NCBI GenBank assembly: GCA_001695595.3
Contig: MBPM02000024.1
Location: 434,001 to 498,000 of the forward strand
Reading direction: 5' to 3'
Length of the DNA stretch: 64,000 nucleotides
Source: Plasmopara viticola
Taxonomy: Eukaryota > Oomycota > Peronosporomycetes > Peronosporales > Peronosporaceae
Program-made: the position numbers and the translations under genes
In this document: piece after piece, positions 23,822-36,200 of the stretch
How the letters are laid out: each line of letters opens with the position of its first letter
Numbering within the stretch: the first letter of the stretch is position 1
The notes under the pieces: generated by a model
Told to the model about the DNA's origin: nothing
Database searches by the model: none
Seen by the model: only the letters and a program-made list of their open reading frames with translations

Positions 23822-25526
23822 ATGGCAAGTGGTGCCAATGCGAGCGGCTACGTGCTAGCCATCGGTGGTATTGTCGACGCACTCATTCATGCTTATGAAA
23901 AGAAAGAGCCTGTGAACATGACGCGCCTGAAGAACGACGTCGCGAAACAGTTTCGTCTGCCATCGATGCCCAAGCTTGTAGACATTATCTCCGCTGTGCC
24001 CGAAGATTACAAGGACAGATTGCTCCCATTTCTCAAGGCAAAACCCGTTCGCACAGCATCAGGAATTGCCGTCGTTGTACGTTCTGCACAGAGTGATCTT
24101 GCTGCTCTTTAAATGGGCTGAGATACGGGAAAGTTAATGCAATTGCTTTCTACAGGCCGTAATGTGCAAGCCTCATCGATGTCCTCATATTGCCATGACC
24201 GGCAACATTTGCGTCTACTGTCCCGGAGGCCCTGACTCGGACTTTGAGTACTCGACCCAGTCGTACACGGGTTATGAACCCACTAGTATGCGAGCGATCC
24301 GGGCGCGTTATAATCCGGCACTGCAGACGCGACACCGCGTGGCGCAATTGAAACGACTAGGACACTCGGTCGATAAAGTGGAATTTATAGTCATGGGAGG
24401 CACCTTTTTGTCACTAGACGTGCGGTATCGCGATTACTTTATTCGGAGCTTGCACGATGCTTTATCCGGACACTCGTCATCGAGTGTAGACGAAGCCGTG
24501 CGATACTCGGAGCTGAGCTCGACCAAGTGCACTGCAATCACAATCGAGACGAGACCGGACTATTGTCTAAAGCCACATTTGCATGACATGTTGCGCTACG
24601 GTTGCACGCGCATTGAGATTGGTGTGCAGAGTGTGTACGAAGATGTAGCCCGGGATACGAATCGTGGCCACACAGTTGCCGCTGTCTCGCACTGTTTTCA
24701 GCTGGCAAAAGACTGTGGATTTAAAATCGTTGCCCATTTGATGCCGGATTTGCCCAACATGGGAATGGAGCGAGACCTTGCAGGTGCTCGCGAATTCTTT
24801 GAAAATCCACACTTTCGAAGTGATGGAGTCAAGTTGTATCCAACTCTTGTAATTCGTGGAACAGGATTGTATGAGCTATGGAAAACTGGTGTTTACAAGA
24901 ATTACTCACCGGAAGATCTTGTGGACCTAATGGCTCGGTTGCTCGCGCTTGTGCCACCATGGACTCGAGTCTACCGTGTTCAACGCGATATTCCAATGCC
25001 GCTCGTAACGTCAGGTGTTGAGCATGGCAATTTGCGAGAATTAGCTCTGGCACGAATGCGAGACCTTGGACTCGTATGTAACGATGTGCGGACACGCGAG
25101 GTTGGTATCAAGAACATTCACGATCAAAGTGTTCCGGATCAAGTGGAGCTCGTACGCCGCGATTACGTGGCGAACGGTGGATGGGAGACGTTTCTTTCGT
25201 ACGAAGACCCTCAGCAGAATATTTTGATTGGCTTGCTGCGTCTTCGTCAAGCAAGTGCCACGTCGTTTCGTGACGAAATTGCACCGGGGTGTTCTATCGT
25301 GCGTGAGTTGCACGTTTACGGTTCGTCAGTTCCTCTTCACGCGCGTGACCCGACCAAGTTTCAGCATCAAGGTTTTGGAACCTTGTTGATGGAAGAAGCG
25401 GAGCGCATTGCATACGAGGAGCATGGGTCACTGAAGCTCGTTGTAATTGCCGGGGTTGGAACTCGAAACTACTACCGCAAGCTAGGTTACGAGATTGATG
25501 GACCGTACATGTCCAAATGTCTATAA
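23822..25526 (+). CDS. ELP3: Elongator complex catalytic subunit Elp3 (two exons)
   Basis: Exon 1 is 23822-24076, the GT-AG intron 24077-24155 is 79 nt, and exon 2 is 24156-25526. The product is about 541 aa, the usual Elp3 length. Elp3 is the radical-SAM/acetyltransferase subunit of Elongator, which starts cm5U-type modification of wobble uridines in tRNAs, mainly in the cytoplasm. The join restores [13 protein letters not shown]. The radical SAM iron-sulphur cysteines follow (C-P-H, then [19 protein letters not shown]). The C-terminal GNAT domain is visible as [12 protein letters not shown] and [13 protein letters not shown]. The start ATG sits in a favourable context (CACCATGG). It looks intact. 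The family is highly conserved and the assignment is secure. Confidence 0.97.
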
Positions 25527-27075
25527 ATGCTCTATGATTGCGACTAGAATATTCTGTCTGGTTGTGTGGGGGGAGGAGGCAACTAGTTGCCTGTGACTTA
25601 AGCATCTTTGTCGTGGGTCAGGTCTTTTGGGACAAGCAGTAAAGTCTACACTGTAGAATCGGCAACAAAGGGTCTGCTACAGCATGTAGGCCGTAAAGTA
25701 ACAAGGAGTCGGCGTCAATCCATATTCGAAGCTATTTATGTCAAGTCGAACTTGTTTGCGTTAGTTCGAAAAGCAGCACATCGATTTAGTACTTCTGATC
25801 CCATCAGCATACGTAAAAAGTGAGGTTGCTGTCAAATACGTGCAGGGCTTCGCAGCCAAGGCTATTTTAATGTCGCGTTGTGTATCTTAATTAGCCGTAC
25901 GCTTGTTTTTCAAATACCAAAGCAAAGCATCAAGCGACGTTACGAAAATGCAATGAGCAATGTTGGAGCACTGCAAGAAACCACCCAATTTAGTTTTCCT
26001 TCTCAGTTTCACTGACCCTTTCGCGTTCCGGCAGTAACTTCTCGTTCAAACTCAAGATTTCCTCCATCGCTTTTTATTGAGGATAAGTTGCAATGTTTGT
26101 CAGACCATCGGTATGTAATAAAACCAAGTCTACATTTACCTCCACAATGCAAACACAACACCTCACCATGTTCGTCTCCACCATCAGGTCGAGCACACGT
26201 TGTTGGTGTTTGTCCACAAATTTGTAACTGAAAGCCTCGCGGCAACGACAACAGGAAAGAACCAATGACCCCACGTTAGAGACTCGCGTGGCGTCGTATA
26301 CGGGGATATCTCCTTTATCATCGGATCATAGCGAGTCATTCGGATTGTCAACTCTATAGCCATCAGCTAAAACTCGTTAAGTACACCATGAAGCGGCCTT
26401 TTATCCTAACAATCAGCCATACAAGTCTAATAGTCGCACGTACAAGCACGAGCACCACATACGCCATCTTGCTGGCTGCCTGCGATGCCTAAGGAGTTGT
26501 GACAGCATCGCTGCTTGAACAAGGACACGATGTTTCCAGTCAACCTCACTTTAAGTATAAAACCCGACAAGATACAGCATTTTTACGTAATCCAAACAAC
26601 GTAAAGGCATTATCATATTCTCTTGACCGGGTGCCCAAAAGTACTACAAATTACGCGATTACTCATTGTAGATACTCTAATGTATGAGAAACAGCAATGA
26701 TCATACGTTCTACGTTACAATTGAAGGTTGCGACACAAGCAACGTACGTCGTACGCCGTATCGATCGTATGCCGAGCCTCAAGCGCTATGGTACCCGCCT
26801 GGTAGTGCTTTAGGAGATAGGCGGATTTCTGCGTCCATTGTGTGATCATGACATATAGCGAAATAAGCAAGCATCAGCCCATCAAGCGATATACGGAAAA
26901 GCATACAGTCAGCAGCTTGTACACGTTTTTCTTTTGGGGCCAGTAATACTGCACCAAACATCAATGAAGACGTGCAAAGGCATCATAGTATTTATTAGAG
27001 CCTCTTGCTTAATCGAAGGGAATTAAAAATGAGTAGACTTTGATATTGTAGATATTACAATAGCCGCTGGCAAAA
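25527..27075. other. Intergenic between ELP3 and the otubain gene
   Basis: No firm gene. A minus-strand stretch at 26274-26009 has paired cysteines (C-C-R-C and C-C-V-C in one frame, C-L-H-C-G in another), and a possible short intron would join the latter to a charged C-terminal tail (E-E-I-L-S-L-N-E-K). It may be a remnant of a small zinc-binding protein gene. The frame at 26964-26779 is similarly coding-like but unassigned. Confidence 0.4.
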
Positions 27076-27930
27076 CTATTCAAATTCAGACCCGCGTGGA
27101 TACAAAATATCATAATGACCTGGTCGATACAACAATGTGATCGACACAGGCATCTGCGATTTCGTTGCTTTGACTCTAGGTGAGCACACGTAGCTCTGTA
27201 GATCCTCTTTAGGCGCGGCACTTCCATCCAGATATTCAATTTTGACACCGACTTGAAGTGCCTCAGTAAGTGCTGCAATCTGGGGCTGATCACACTCCTT
27301 TCCCATAGGCTCCACCTACAGCACGCTTGTTAGCTCTTGATTGTGATCATCAACAATCACTTGACTCACCTCTGCAGCGCAGAACTGCGCCACCGTCTGA
27401 CCCGGATACAAGCCCTCAATGAAAGGCTGGAAGGTATCTTCGTTCCGTTTCATATAACCCGCAGTGAGGAGCCGCATGTACCAGACCAAATACTCCGACT
27501 CGCCTCCCTCAGTCTGAAAATCCCGCACCAATTCGGCGTGGGAGCGCATTTCCATCGCTGCCAGGTAATCCACAAACGTCTCCCAGAAGGCGTCAATAGC
27601 CACGTCGCTGTATCCAATGGCCACTAGCTCGCTCTTGCTCGATTGGATTTTATGCTGAATGTGACTGCGCAATGCTGCATTTGTATCTTCACCCGTGCCT
27701 CTTGATGGCAGTAATTGTTCGCACAGTGCAAAGATAAAGCCCCGAAAGAAGCAATTGCCGTCTCCACGCACGCGCCGGAGTGCTTCGTAGCGCCCGTTAA
27801 GCCACTCAATGCCGTACATGAAATTAGCATTTGCGTTGCCTACATACTCGGCCTTCAGGCACAGCACCGACATGCGGTCCGACAGCAGTGGACCCACCGG
27901 CCAATCCGGCTCCGTGCTTTCAGTAGCCAT
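27076..27930 (-). CDS. Otubain-type (OTU family) ubiquitin thioesterase (two exons)
   Basis: Exon 1 is 27930-27370, the GT-AG intron 27369-27316 is 54 nt, and exon 2 is 27315-27076. The product is 266 aa, close to human OTUB1 (about 271). Otubains are cysteine proteases that remove ubiquitin, typically Lys48-linked chains, and can inhibit E2 enzymes. The catalytic block is R-G-D-G-N-C-F-F-R-G (about residues 54-63) with the Asp and nucleophile Cys intact. The C-terminal H-Y-D block follows in exon 2 as L-Y-R-P-G-H-Y-D-I-L-Y-P. The join restores E-V-E-P-M-G-K-E-C-D-Q-P, a diagnostic otubain stretch. The ATG sits in a GCCATGGCT context. The gene looks intact and single-copy in the window. Confidence 0.95.
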
Positions 27931-30044
27931 GGCTATGAAATATTTCCGTTTTGCGTCGTAAATTCATAGCAGAATAAGTTATTTAAATATTGCGTAAAGC
28001 CTGGCCTTCAAAGGATATTGGGATCCGTGTCATAAATTCCGGAATTTAATTTATTGCATATAAAGAATCAGAGGTAGAACTAAAGCAGGATTGATATTGT
28101 ACTAAATAGACTGCAATCTATCGCAGACGTATCAAGAGCGAGAATAGTGAACGACGATCATCGTAAATTGAAAATCTCTCACCATTTTCTACCCTGCAAG
28201 GTGCATTGTGACCCCGTTACACATCAGGTGACAATTGTTCATTTTCTCTGGTGTTTTTTCAGGGGTTCGATGCGTGCAATATTTGAAGTTGTAGTTGTTG
28301 ATCTGAGATGAGATTATCCCTATTTGGTGCCCTTCAAATATCTCAGTATACAAACCGGTAAGGTCGAGGACTTCTCACCTTCAGAGTATTTCGCTTTCAG
28401 CGTAATGCCAAGTCAGGCGCTCAAAAGTATACTGCACCCAAACAAACGGCTAAGAAATTGCGGCCTACATACGAAGCATTCATTGCTATCAATTTTCTCC
28501 ATGGTCGAGTACAATCGCTCCTAGCTTTATAAGATATCATTTCTATGCAGCTTCAAAAGAACCACCCGGTGCTGGTGAGATTGCTAGTATTTGGCCATTT
28601 AGCCTTATGAACAATACAGAAATGTATATGGACACAATTGATTGCCGTATAATCTCGAGTGCAAGGATGACGTTGCTCTGAAAGCCTCATGGCTCATCTG
28701 AGGCTCCGAGTCCGAGGAATTAAAATATCTCTTATGTTGACCCGCATTATGCCGACATCGTCAGGACAGGTCGACGGTAAAGTCTTTTCAGGACCAAGAA
28801 AGATTCAATATACAATATTCCATTTGCTCAAAAACTATAAAAACAGCGTTTTACAGCAAACAACACTTTACCCCCAAGAAAATAGATGCCCTCTACTGTA
28901 ATTAAATGTGAAACCCTTTTGTTTACCTTGAATGAGTGCGTTGTCATGCTGACTATGTTTAGCCGACTTCTGTGAATTTTGATGGCATTTGTAAGCCTGA
29001 ACGTTTTTTTTTACTCTACTTTCTGAGTCGTTTCTACACTTAGTTTAAAAGCATCCTTGATTTGTAAGAAGTAGCGAATTGTAGATGCCTAAGCCCGCAA
29101 ATGCTTGAAGCGCATAACAAACTCATCCAAGTCGATCCACAAATATGGCGTCTTCGCAAACAAATTGCGCAGTGTGTCTTTGAGCACACGTCCGACTCAT
29201 CGATGGCGTAAAAATAGACTGAGCTCCGAATAGTTGGAGCGGCTATTGCCAAAATGCGCTGGTAAACTGCGGATTCTATCCAACACATTCGCTCATAAAG
29301 TTCAAATACAATATTTACAAAAAGCCTTGCTATTTCTCCAAATTAAACTGGTTGGATCAGGTATTACATGCACTATCCATATTGTTCCCGCGTTTAATCT
29401 TTGCCAAGGACAAACTCAAGTTGTATAGACTTCCAGCGGTTTATCGGCTTTGTAAGAAAACAACGCATGAGTGGCGTGTTTGACCCTTCGGCAAAACATA
29501 AAGGTGCTCATTTACTTTGCCACTTACTTGTACATGTGGATTTATTGATACTTTGTGGAACTTGTAACAACGGTTAACCTCCTCCTTATGACCGCGTTTT
29601 GTAACATCATCATTCTTTTTAAAGTTGAAAGCACTTTAAACTCTCGTCCTTCGGAATCACACCTCCAGCTACATATGCCAGATCGGCCTCATAGTGTCAT
29701 AGCGCGATCGCTGTCAAGAGGCTGGCCGCTTGACTTTTGTTCAATTGTCTATTGCATTTCAGACTAGCATTTATTCTATATGTCGGACGATTCCGTCGAT
29801 CATCACATAATATAAACACTGCTGACCTTGACCAACTCATAAGCTGACCTGCACAAAAGCGCATCGGTAAGCTTATTGAGTTTGTCGCGTTGGTATCGAA
29901 TTGATAATTGTCTTGCCACTATACGAGACAAGTGAGACATATTTGTTGCCGTCGCCAGGAACGCGTCGAGTAAATAGACCACAAAAGGGCTTTAATTCGA
30001 AAATTCTTTTTTAATTCCTTACTGGTGCGTCCTTCCTTCAGTAA
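27931..30044. other. Gene-poor AT-rich tract
   Basis: No gene supported. Short frames only. The minus-strand segment near 29040-29290 is coding-like and might continue the downstream end of the gypsy relic next to it, but it carries no diagnostic motif. Confidence 0.45.
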
Positions 30045-32400
30045 CTACTTGTCATACACGGAGATTGTTCGTTTGGCAGCCCTAAGAAGTCTGACCTGAA
30101 AAGAGACGACTCGTTTACATCTGTTCCCATCGAGATTTAATAATATGCGGTCAACCGCACAATCAAAGGCATCGCGAACGACGCTAAACAGCTTTGTTAC
30201 ATCCAGCAAAGGCAGAACAGGAGCCTGTTGAAGGAAAACGATGCTATTTTGGTGCGTCACTATATGTTTTTTAATAGACTTTGTAAGATCCGCATACCAT
30301 AATTGTGTTTGTGTAGTAAGTTGGCTACACGTATCCACTTTCTTTGCTCCTTTCGGGAACGTGGAGTAGGCAAAATGCTGTTTTAATCAAGCATATTCTG
30401 GATTCTCGATATCCTCCAGGATCTCGGATTCAAACGTAAACTGTCTATAAAATCGATCTTTGGACTCTGTGCCGCAACTGATCAAGTAATACTCTTGACA
30501 GGAAGTTCTTTTTGCTTGAAGGTCCATATCTGATAATGTGAAGCTAGGCCACCACTCAGCACCTTCAAGCATACCAACTCCGACACTTCTGGCAGTGCCT
30601 TCAATCTATCAGCGCCTGCCGTGACTAAACGATTTTGAAATTTATCGACTATCCCTTTCAGCAAGGTCTATTTGCTAACACGGAGTTGCTCGTGACGCCT
30701 ATGGATTATACCTCGTTTTCTTTTAGCAAAGGTAAGTTCCCGCAATTTTACCTGCAAGACCGAAAATTCAATGCTACCCACTCAAAGAGCATTATTACCC
30801 ACGGCTTGTAATAATTTTCTTTTTCATTGTGGAGCTATGCTCCCCAAAAACCTATTTTGCGTATTCGTGGAAATTTGCCACGGCACAATAATGCCTACCT
30901 TTAGAAGTATTTCTTAATAAAGGCTATCGTAAGCGTCTTTGGCAGCCGTAGCTGCTAAAAAATTTGGCTCTCCGCTTACAGAGGATTCAGCATTGTCGTC
31001 ATGTCTATCTCAATCGAAATATTAGTAATATCCAGACCTCTCTATTCTTTCAATTGTGTACTTGTCCAGACATCCATTCGAGGAGCCATACCTAGGAGGG
31101 ATGGATGGATAAAAGCATGACTATCCAAAGTTCTGTTGCGTGAGATTAGGTGGCTGTCAACTATTATCTGACTTCACTAACCGTTCAAGGCTCGTAATTT
31201 TTAGCCACGGCATACCTCATACTTGTCTATAACAGGGACAAGTAAGGCTTTTGTACTGTCAAGACCTTCAAAATCCACTGCCAGGTCTTATTCGCAATCA
31301 AATCCAAATTAAGTGATGTCTGCTGCTATATCTTAAAGCATCAGTCTATCTATATGTTGGTTGACAGCAATCCTTTGCCAACACACAAATTTTTGTAGCA
31401 TACCAGTCTGTTAAAATTATGAATGGATTTTCATACCTCAGCACACTTGCACATTAAATAACACGCTATCGCTGCTTCCTTTCTGCGAATACTTTCAAAT
31501 TTTATAGGATAGGCATATATGGCCTACACCGGCCATAATGTCTACATTTAAGCAAAATTTTCCTGGGTCTGACGGCGCGGCTTAACTAAATAACCTCTTA
31601 ATCTCCTGAAGAGACAAAAAATGCCTGGTCGGTTCCAATACGGATCATGTGCCTTTGCTTACCACAGACAAAGCAGTAGATGATTCTTTCCTCGACAGCA
31701 CTCGAGCTAATGAGGACTGGACAAGAGCCAGCGAGTCCTCGGCAACAACTACTTTGGGTTCCACAGGACGATGAGATACACAGATCACAAACATACGAAA
31801 AGTGAGTTTGTCTGCTGAATGTTTCTTGAATTTTTTTTGACTTTTTTTTCATTGCCGACATATCGTATTATAAAGTTTTGAGTGTGAGGCAGTTCAGCAT
31901 CTAGAGCGTCCGAAAGCCCTGTTACATTAAGTTACTCAATAAGTGACGCCCACTATATCCCTAAACCTTTTATATATTCATAGAGCTCTCGCTTTTCTTC
32001 TTTGCAGGCACATAAGATGAGATTACAGGTGGAAGTCAAAGTTAACAGGAACAAACGCTGCTCTCAATTGCCCCTCTATGCATTACTAAAATTTAAAAAA
32101 TCGAATGTGCCGTGATTTTGCTGCTGTTAATGGATACTCACCCGTGTCCGACTTTTAGCCCGACCTCCCAGATAAGAGACTTCAAACTCCACGCGATCTG
32201 ATTTTCCTGCATTTGAGCCATCCCTGCTTAAGTGTATAAACCTAAAGCTTTACGACCTTGGATCTCACAGTAGGCGCTAGCGCCGAGTCGGTCGCGGTCT
32301 GAACCTCAAAGCATAGACTTTGCTCGTTAAGTAATAACATCATTAAGCGCTTCTATTGCTTGGTAGTAAAAACCAGGCAGAAGCCGACACGTCTTCCTAG
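30045..32400 (-). pseudogene. Decayed Ty3/gypsy-like retroelement (knuckle and RNase H remnants)
   Basis: Minus-strand order resembles the relic at 16-19 kb. Around 32300-32150 are gag-like pieces (V-V-K-L, I-W-E-V-G-L). At about 31641-31680 is a zinc knuckle (C-F-V-C-G-K-Q-R-H) whose last cysteine is lost. At 30664-30560 is a post-protease piece (V-T-A-G-A-D-R-L-K-A-L-P-E-V) like that of the other copy. At 30338-30045 is an RNase H-type region (A-P-V-L-P-L-L-D-V-T-K, then T-I-S-V-Y-D-K, matching the A-P-V-L-x-x-P-D and V-x-D-K-E-L blocks). Multiple stops and shifts show it is dead. No LTRs found. Confidence 0.55.
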
Positions 32401-33026
32401 CAGCGCGAACAACACTTCTGGAAGCTGCCATAAGGTGTTTCTAAGCGGCTTAGAGTCTGTTCAATAGTATTAGTGATAAAGATTTAGTACGAAGTATTGC
32501 CAGATGTAACCGTCATACAGCATCTTGCTAAAACCTCGAGTTTGACATTATAAGATCTCCCTGTAACGAGACTTTGTGCAAAGCCGAGCTGTTGTGGTAA
32601 TATCTAGCCTTTCGTTTTATGATAGCCTTGCGTGAAGGCTTCTGCAGGACAACCGGTATCTATCGGCTTTTTTTTCCTAAAGATTACTGGAAAGTAATAG
32701 TCTTGTCTCAGTTGCAAACCTAAATTGGAGCCCATAAATAGCATTAAAAAATGTATTGCCTTTAACAATATTTTTGAATTCATCAGCTACATTGCGATCG
32801 CACTCACCAGTTTTTTCAAGCCGCAAATAGTAAATGCTCTTTCGCAAAAAGTTACTTCGTCTTTTTACACGCCTTCTGCTGTGGTACCCAGTCATATCTG
32901 GTCATACTTGCTGGTCGGTTCGCTGCACTCGCAAACGCAGCACTGCTTGCAACAGACGCACCATCCACCTGTCCAGACGACGGCAGCTCCCATGCACAAT
33001 CCCGTCAATTCGGCGTTGACTGGCTT

Positions 33027-33268
33027 GTTGTGTTGGGGCTAGTGAACACGTGGCCAGCAGGTCATCGTCATGGGACACGTGTTTTAGGTATATATTTTTG
33101 ACCGAAGGTAAAAGATGAAACCGAACGATGCAAGGAATTGTTCAAAATGTTGTGTTGGGGCAAGTGAACACGTGGAACGGCAGGTCATCGTCATGGGACA
33201 CGTGTTTTAGGTATATATTTTTGACCGAAGGTAAAAGATGAAATCGAGCAAGGAATCGTTCAAAATGC
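33027..33268. repeat. Tandem duplication, unit about 122 bp
   Basis: The stretch beginning GTTGTGTTGGGGC at 33027 is repeated at 33149 with an offset of 122 bp. The two copies are nearly identical through the shared block containing CATCGTCATGGGACACGTG and diverge by small indels near their ends. Each copy has two CACGTG palindromes about 25 bp apart. No gene overlaps it. Confidence 0.85.
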
Positions 33269-36200
33269 TTAACCAGCCGAGTTGATGTTACAATACGTAT
33301 TTGTACTATTCTCACACACATGAAGCAAAACCCTTAACGTTGCACATATTTTGGGACACATGCTCACGATATTTACGTGAGCATTCTGACGAGATGCCGG
33401 CTTTATGATTAGCTGTATTGGAAGTTGATCTCATTTTCAAACACAAGAAATGCATCATGGCGCTCGAGATCCACGAGCTAAGTCTATGTTTGAGGTCTCA
33501 GGAAGCAAAGGCTTGTGTAGCCCTCCAAGTAGCGCCTGTTGTGGGCTCAAAGCTAAAGAAGCTAAGGATGTCGTCTTTTAAAAAAGGATTTTCTAGCTTC
33601 ATGAGGTAAAGACGGTCACTTAGACGGCCGTGATGATGGGATGTCAAAGGTTGCATAATGTTTGCACTCTCAAACCTTGAAGGCCAAGCTAAAAGCCGGG
33701 ATCTCATCCACAAACCCCACTACATTTCTTTTACAAATTAAGGCGGTTGTGTGCGTTGGATGACCTGAAGGTGGTACAGCCGCACACTTGACGCTTCAAT
33801 CACCGATGGAAGAGGCGATTCAAAGGAATTTTTAAAGGCATATAACCATAGACAGCTTCGTTTAGCACGATGTCCACACTATTTAGATTGGATCAGTTAA
33901 TATAAGGTTTGCTTTCGATGCGAGAAGCCCGATCATTGCAAAAATGTGAGCCGGGCGCCAATACCTCTGTTTTCTGAGGTGACATCTATAAGCATCTCAA
34001 ATTACAAATCAATTAAAACAGGGCGTCTGACTGGTCGAAATGGAATCCCGGGCAAAAGTACCAAACTGTAATTTCAATTTAGTCCAGATGTATTTCGGTA
34101 CCCTCAATGCGATTAGTTACTTAAGGCTGACAATTGCTAGCCTTTGAACCGCCGATATTCGGCTAACAATTTGCGCGCTCCTTGACTTTGTGGCCTAAAA
34201 AAATGGCTTTTGGTGCTTCATCTCGTAATAAACATTGAAGTTGGTATAACCTTCATATAAGAATGCTTTGCCCGCATCCATATGCTTTATAAAAGTTTCC
34301 CGTAAATTATTTGCGCTTCGACTACCCTTTTAAATTATACGTATTACCGCCGCGACCCAAGCCAGCACATTAGCTTAGTTCCTCCGTACTAAGCTTTTTG
34401 AAAGCATTCACACATTGACGTGAGATGATGGAAAATGCCTTTTACATTGTGTCCATAAATTGGCTCATATTGATGCCTATGTCAGACCGCATCACACTCA
34501 TAATCGTGCTGAGAGTAAAAATGCGGCCCTCGTTGAGATTTTGCTCAAAGCCAGCCTGGGTCTTGAGGGTACATTTGACGTCTATGTACACTGTTTCTGC
34601 GTAAAAGAAATTTGACACGTCTAGCCTGAGCAATTTGCCGAGCAGTATCTGGTTTCCACCGAAGCGGTAAGTCTTCGAAACGTAAGCTCTGGCCGGAAGT
34701 AAGTGTAATATTTATGTTCTTTGTACAAAGCACAAACGGAAGAGCTTTTTGAGTACACGGAATGCACTTCCTTTTCAAAACGTCGCGCGCAGTTGTCTCT
34801 TTTCCATACCGATATGCAATTGCAGCCCTTGAGCAAGACCAGCACGGATTTTTGAGGTAGCATACATTTTCATTTTAGTCTTTGACACATAAAGGTACTA
34901 AACCCAAGCAAAAGAATAGTATGAATGTAGAAAACTCCACACTGAATGTAATTTCTTTGGGCAAATTACATTTTAGAGCGATCTTTCGTCGAACTCGAGG
35001 ATGAGGTTGTTGGTAGTGTGAGCACATTGAAAGCATATGAATTTAAATAGAAAACACTTTGGAAATGTAGCTTAATAATACCAATTACATTACGAAAGGC
35101 CCTTTAAAAGGCTAGCAGGGGACGATAAACAACCGCCGTTCTAAAGGGCAAACCTTCGAATACAATACGAATTATTTATCACCTAAGAATAAATAAATTG
35201 TCAGGTAAAGATCGGTAGCTTAAGAGTGCGTGTATGCCCTGCATTTGCGGTAGAAACAACCAAGATTGGAGATTTTTTTGCGAGAAGATGTTTGCTTTCG
35301 TACTTCTGACGATGCGCCGAATTATTGCTCCAGAAAAGGACGCGTCGAACGAGCAGAAGACATGAAACTTTTTAATATTTTGGTTTTTAGAGCGTCCAGT
35401 TCACGCAATTAACACTCAACCATTTCGGATGCGGGCTGACAGGACTTTTAATTGTAATTGATCGTCTTTGTGTGATCTATCTCCGGCTGCATCCTATGAC
35501 TATCGCGCCAGATACGGGTTTAGCCACTCGAGCTACAGGGTCTTTTATAAGCGAATAGATCATACACGAAAATGCGCGGCCTTATCCTTCGTCACCAGCG
35601 CAGCAGCGAGCCCCTTCTGTACGTCTAACTTTCCATGTATTGCTGTGATAGCTACGCAGACCCCTGCGCGTGCCACACAAGTGGGCGATCACTTGGACCA
35701 GTCTCGCGGAGGCATCGTGCGATTTCTACTAGCTACCTTAGTTTTTTATGAGATGGACCTGTACTGCTATACAAAAAGAGGATGGGGATACGTGTGTAAA
35801 ACTGCATGCCAGAAGGTCATCACCAAGAAATAAGGTCGAGGACCAGCTGTCGGCCTTTGACACCGAAGATTCTGGCAATATATCCGTCAGCGACCATTTT
35901 TGAGAGGTTCATTACGCGATGTAATTGCGTGTAGAAAAAATTTAAATAGAGATCGTGAACTTGTCTCCGAATATGCAACATTCGATTACAATAACAAAAC
36001 ATGGATATCAAGCCTAAACAATGACCGGAAGTGAATTTTTTTGCCTATTCCAAGAGCTGGTCAAGTGTCATGATGACATTCTTTACTGTAAAAATATCAA
36101 TCAAGCAGGGATATTTCGGCTCGCGTGGAACCCGCTTCTTAGATGTGCTTCTTCGTGAGTCCATGCCTTAACGAGAAAATTAATTCGCTCTTTGCTAGAC

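Noticed and set aside
25608..25823. Plus-strand frame of 71 aa after ELP3
   Set aside because: No recognisable motif and no splice link to ELP3, whose C-terminus is complete.
26009..26274. Cysteine-rich minus-strand patch with a possible intron
   Set aside because: Two competing frames and no family match; too uncertain to call a gene.
35468..35833. Plus-strand frame of 121 aa
   Set aside because: Open but without domain, start context or neighbours; probably chance in a decayed region.
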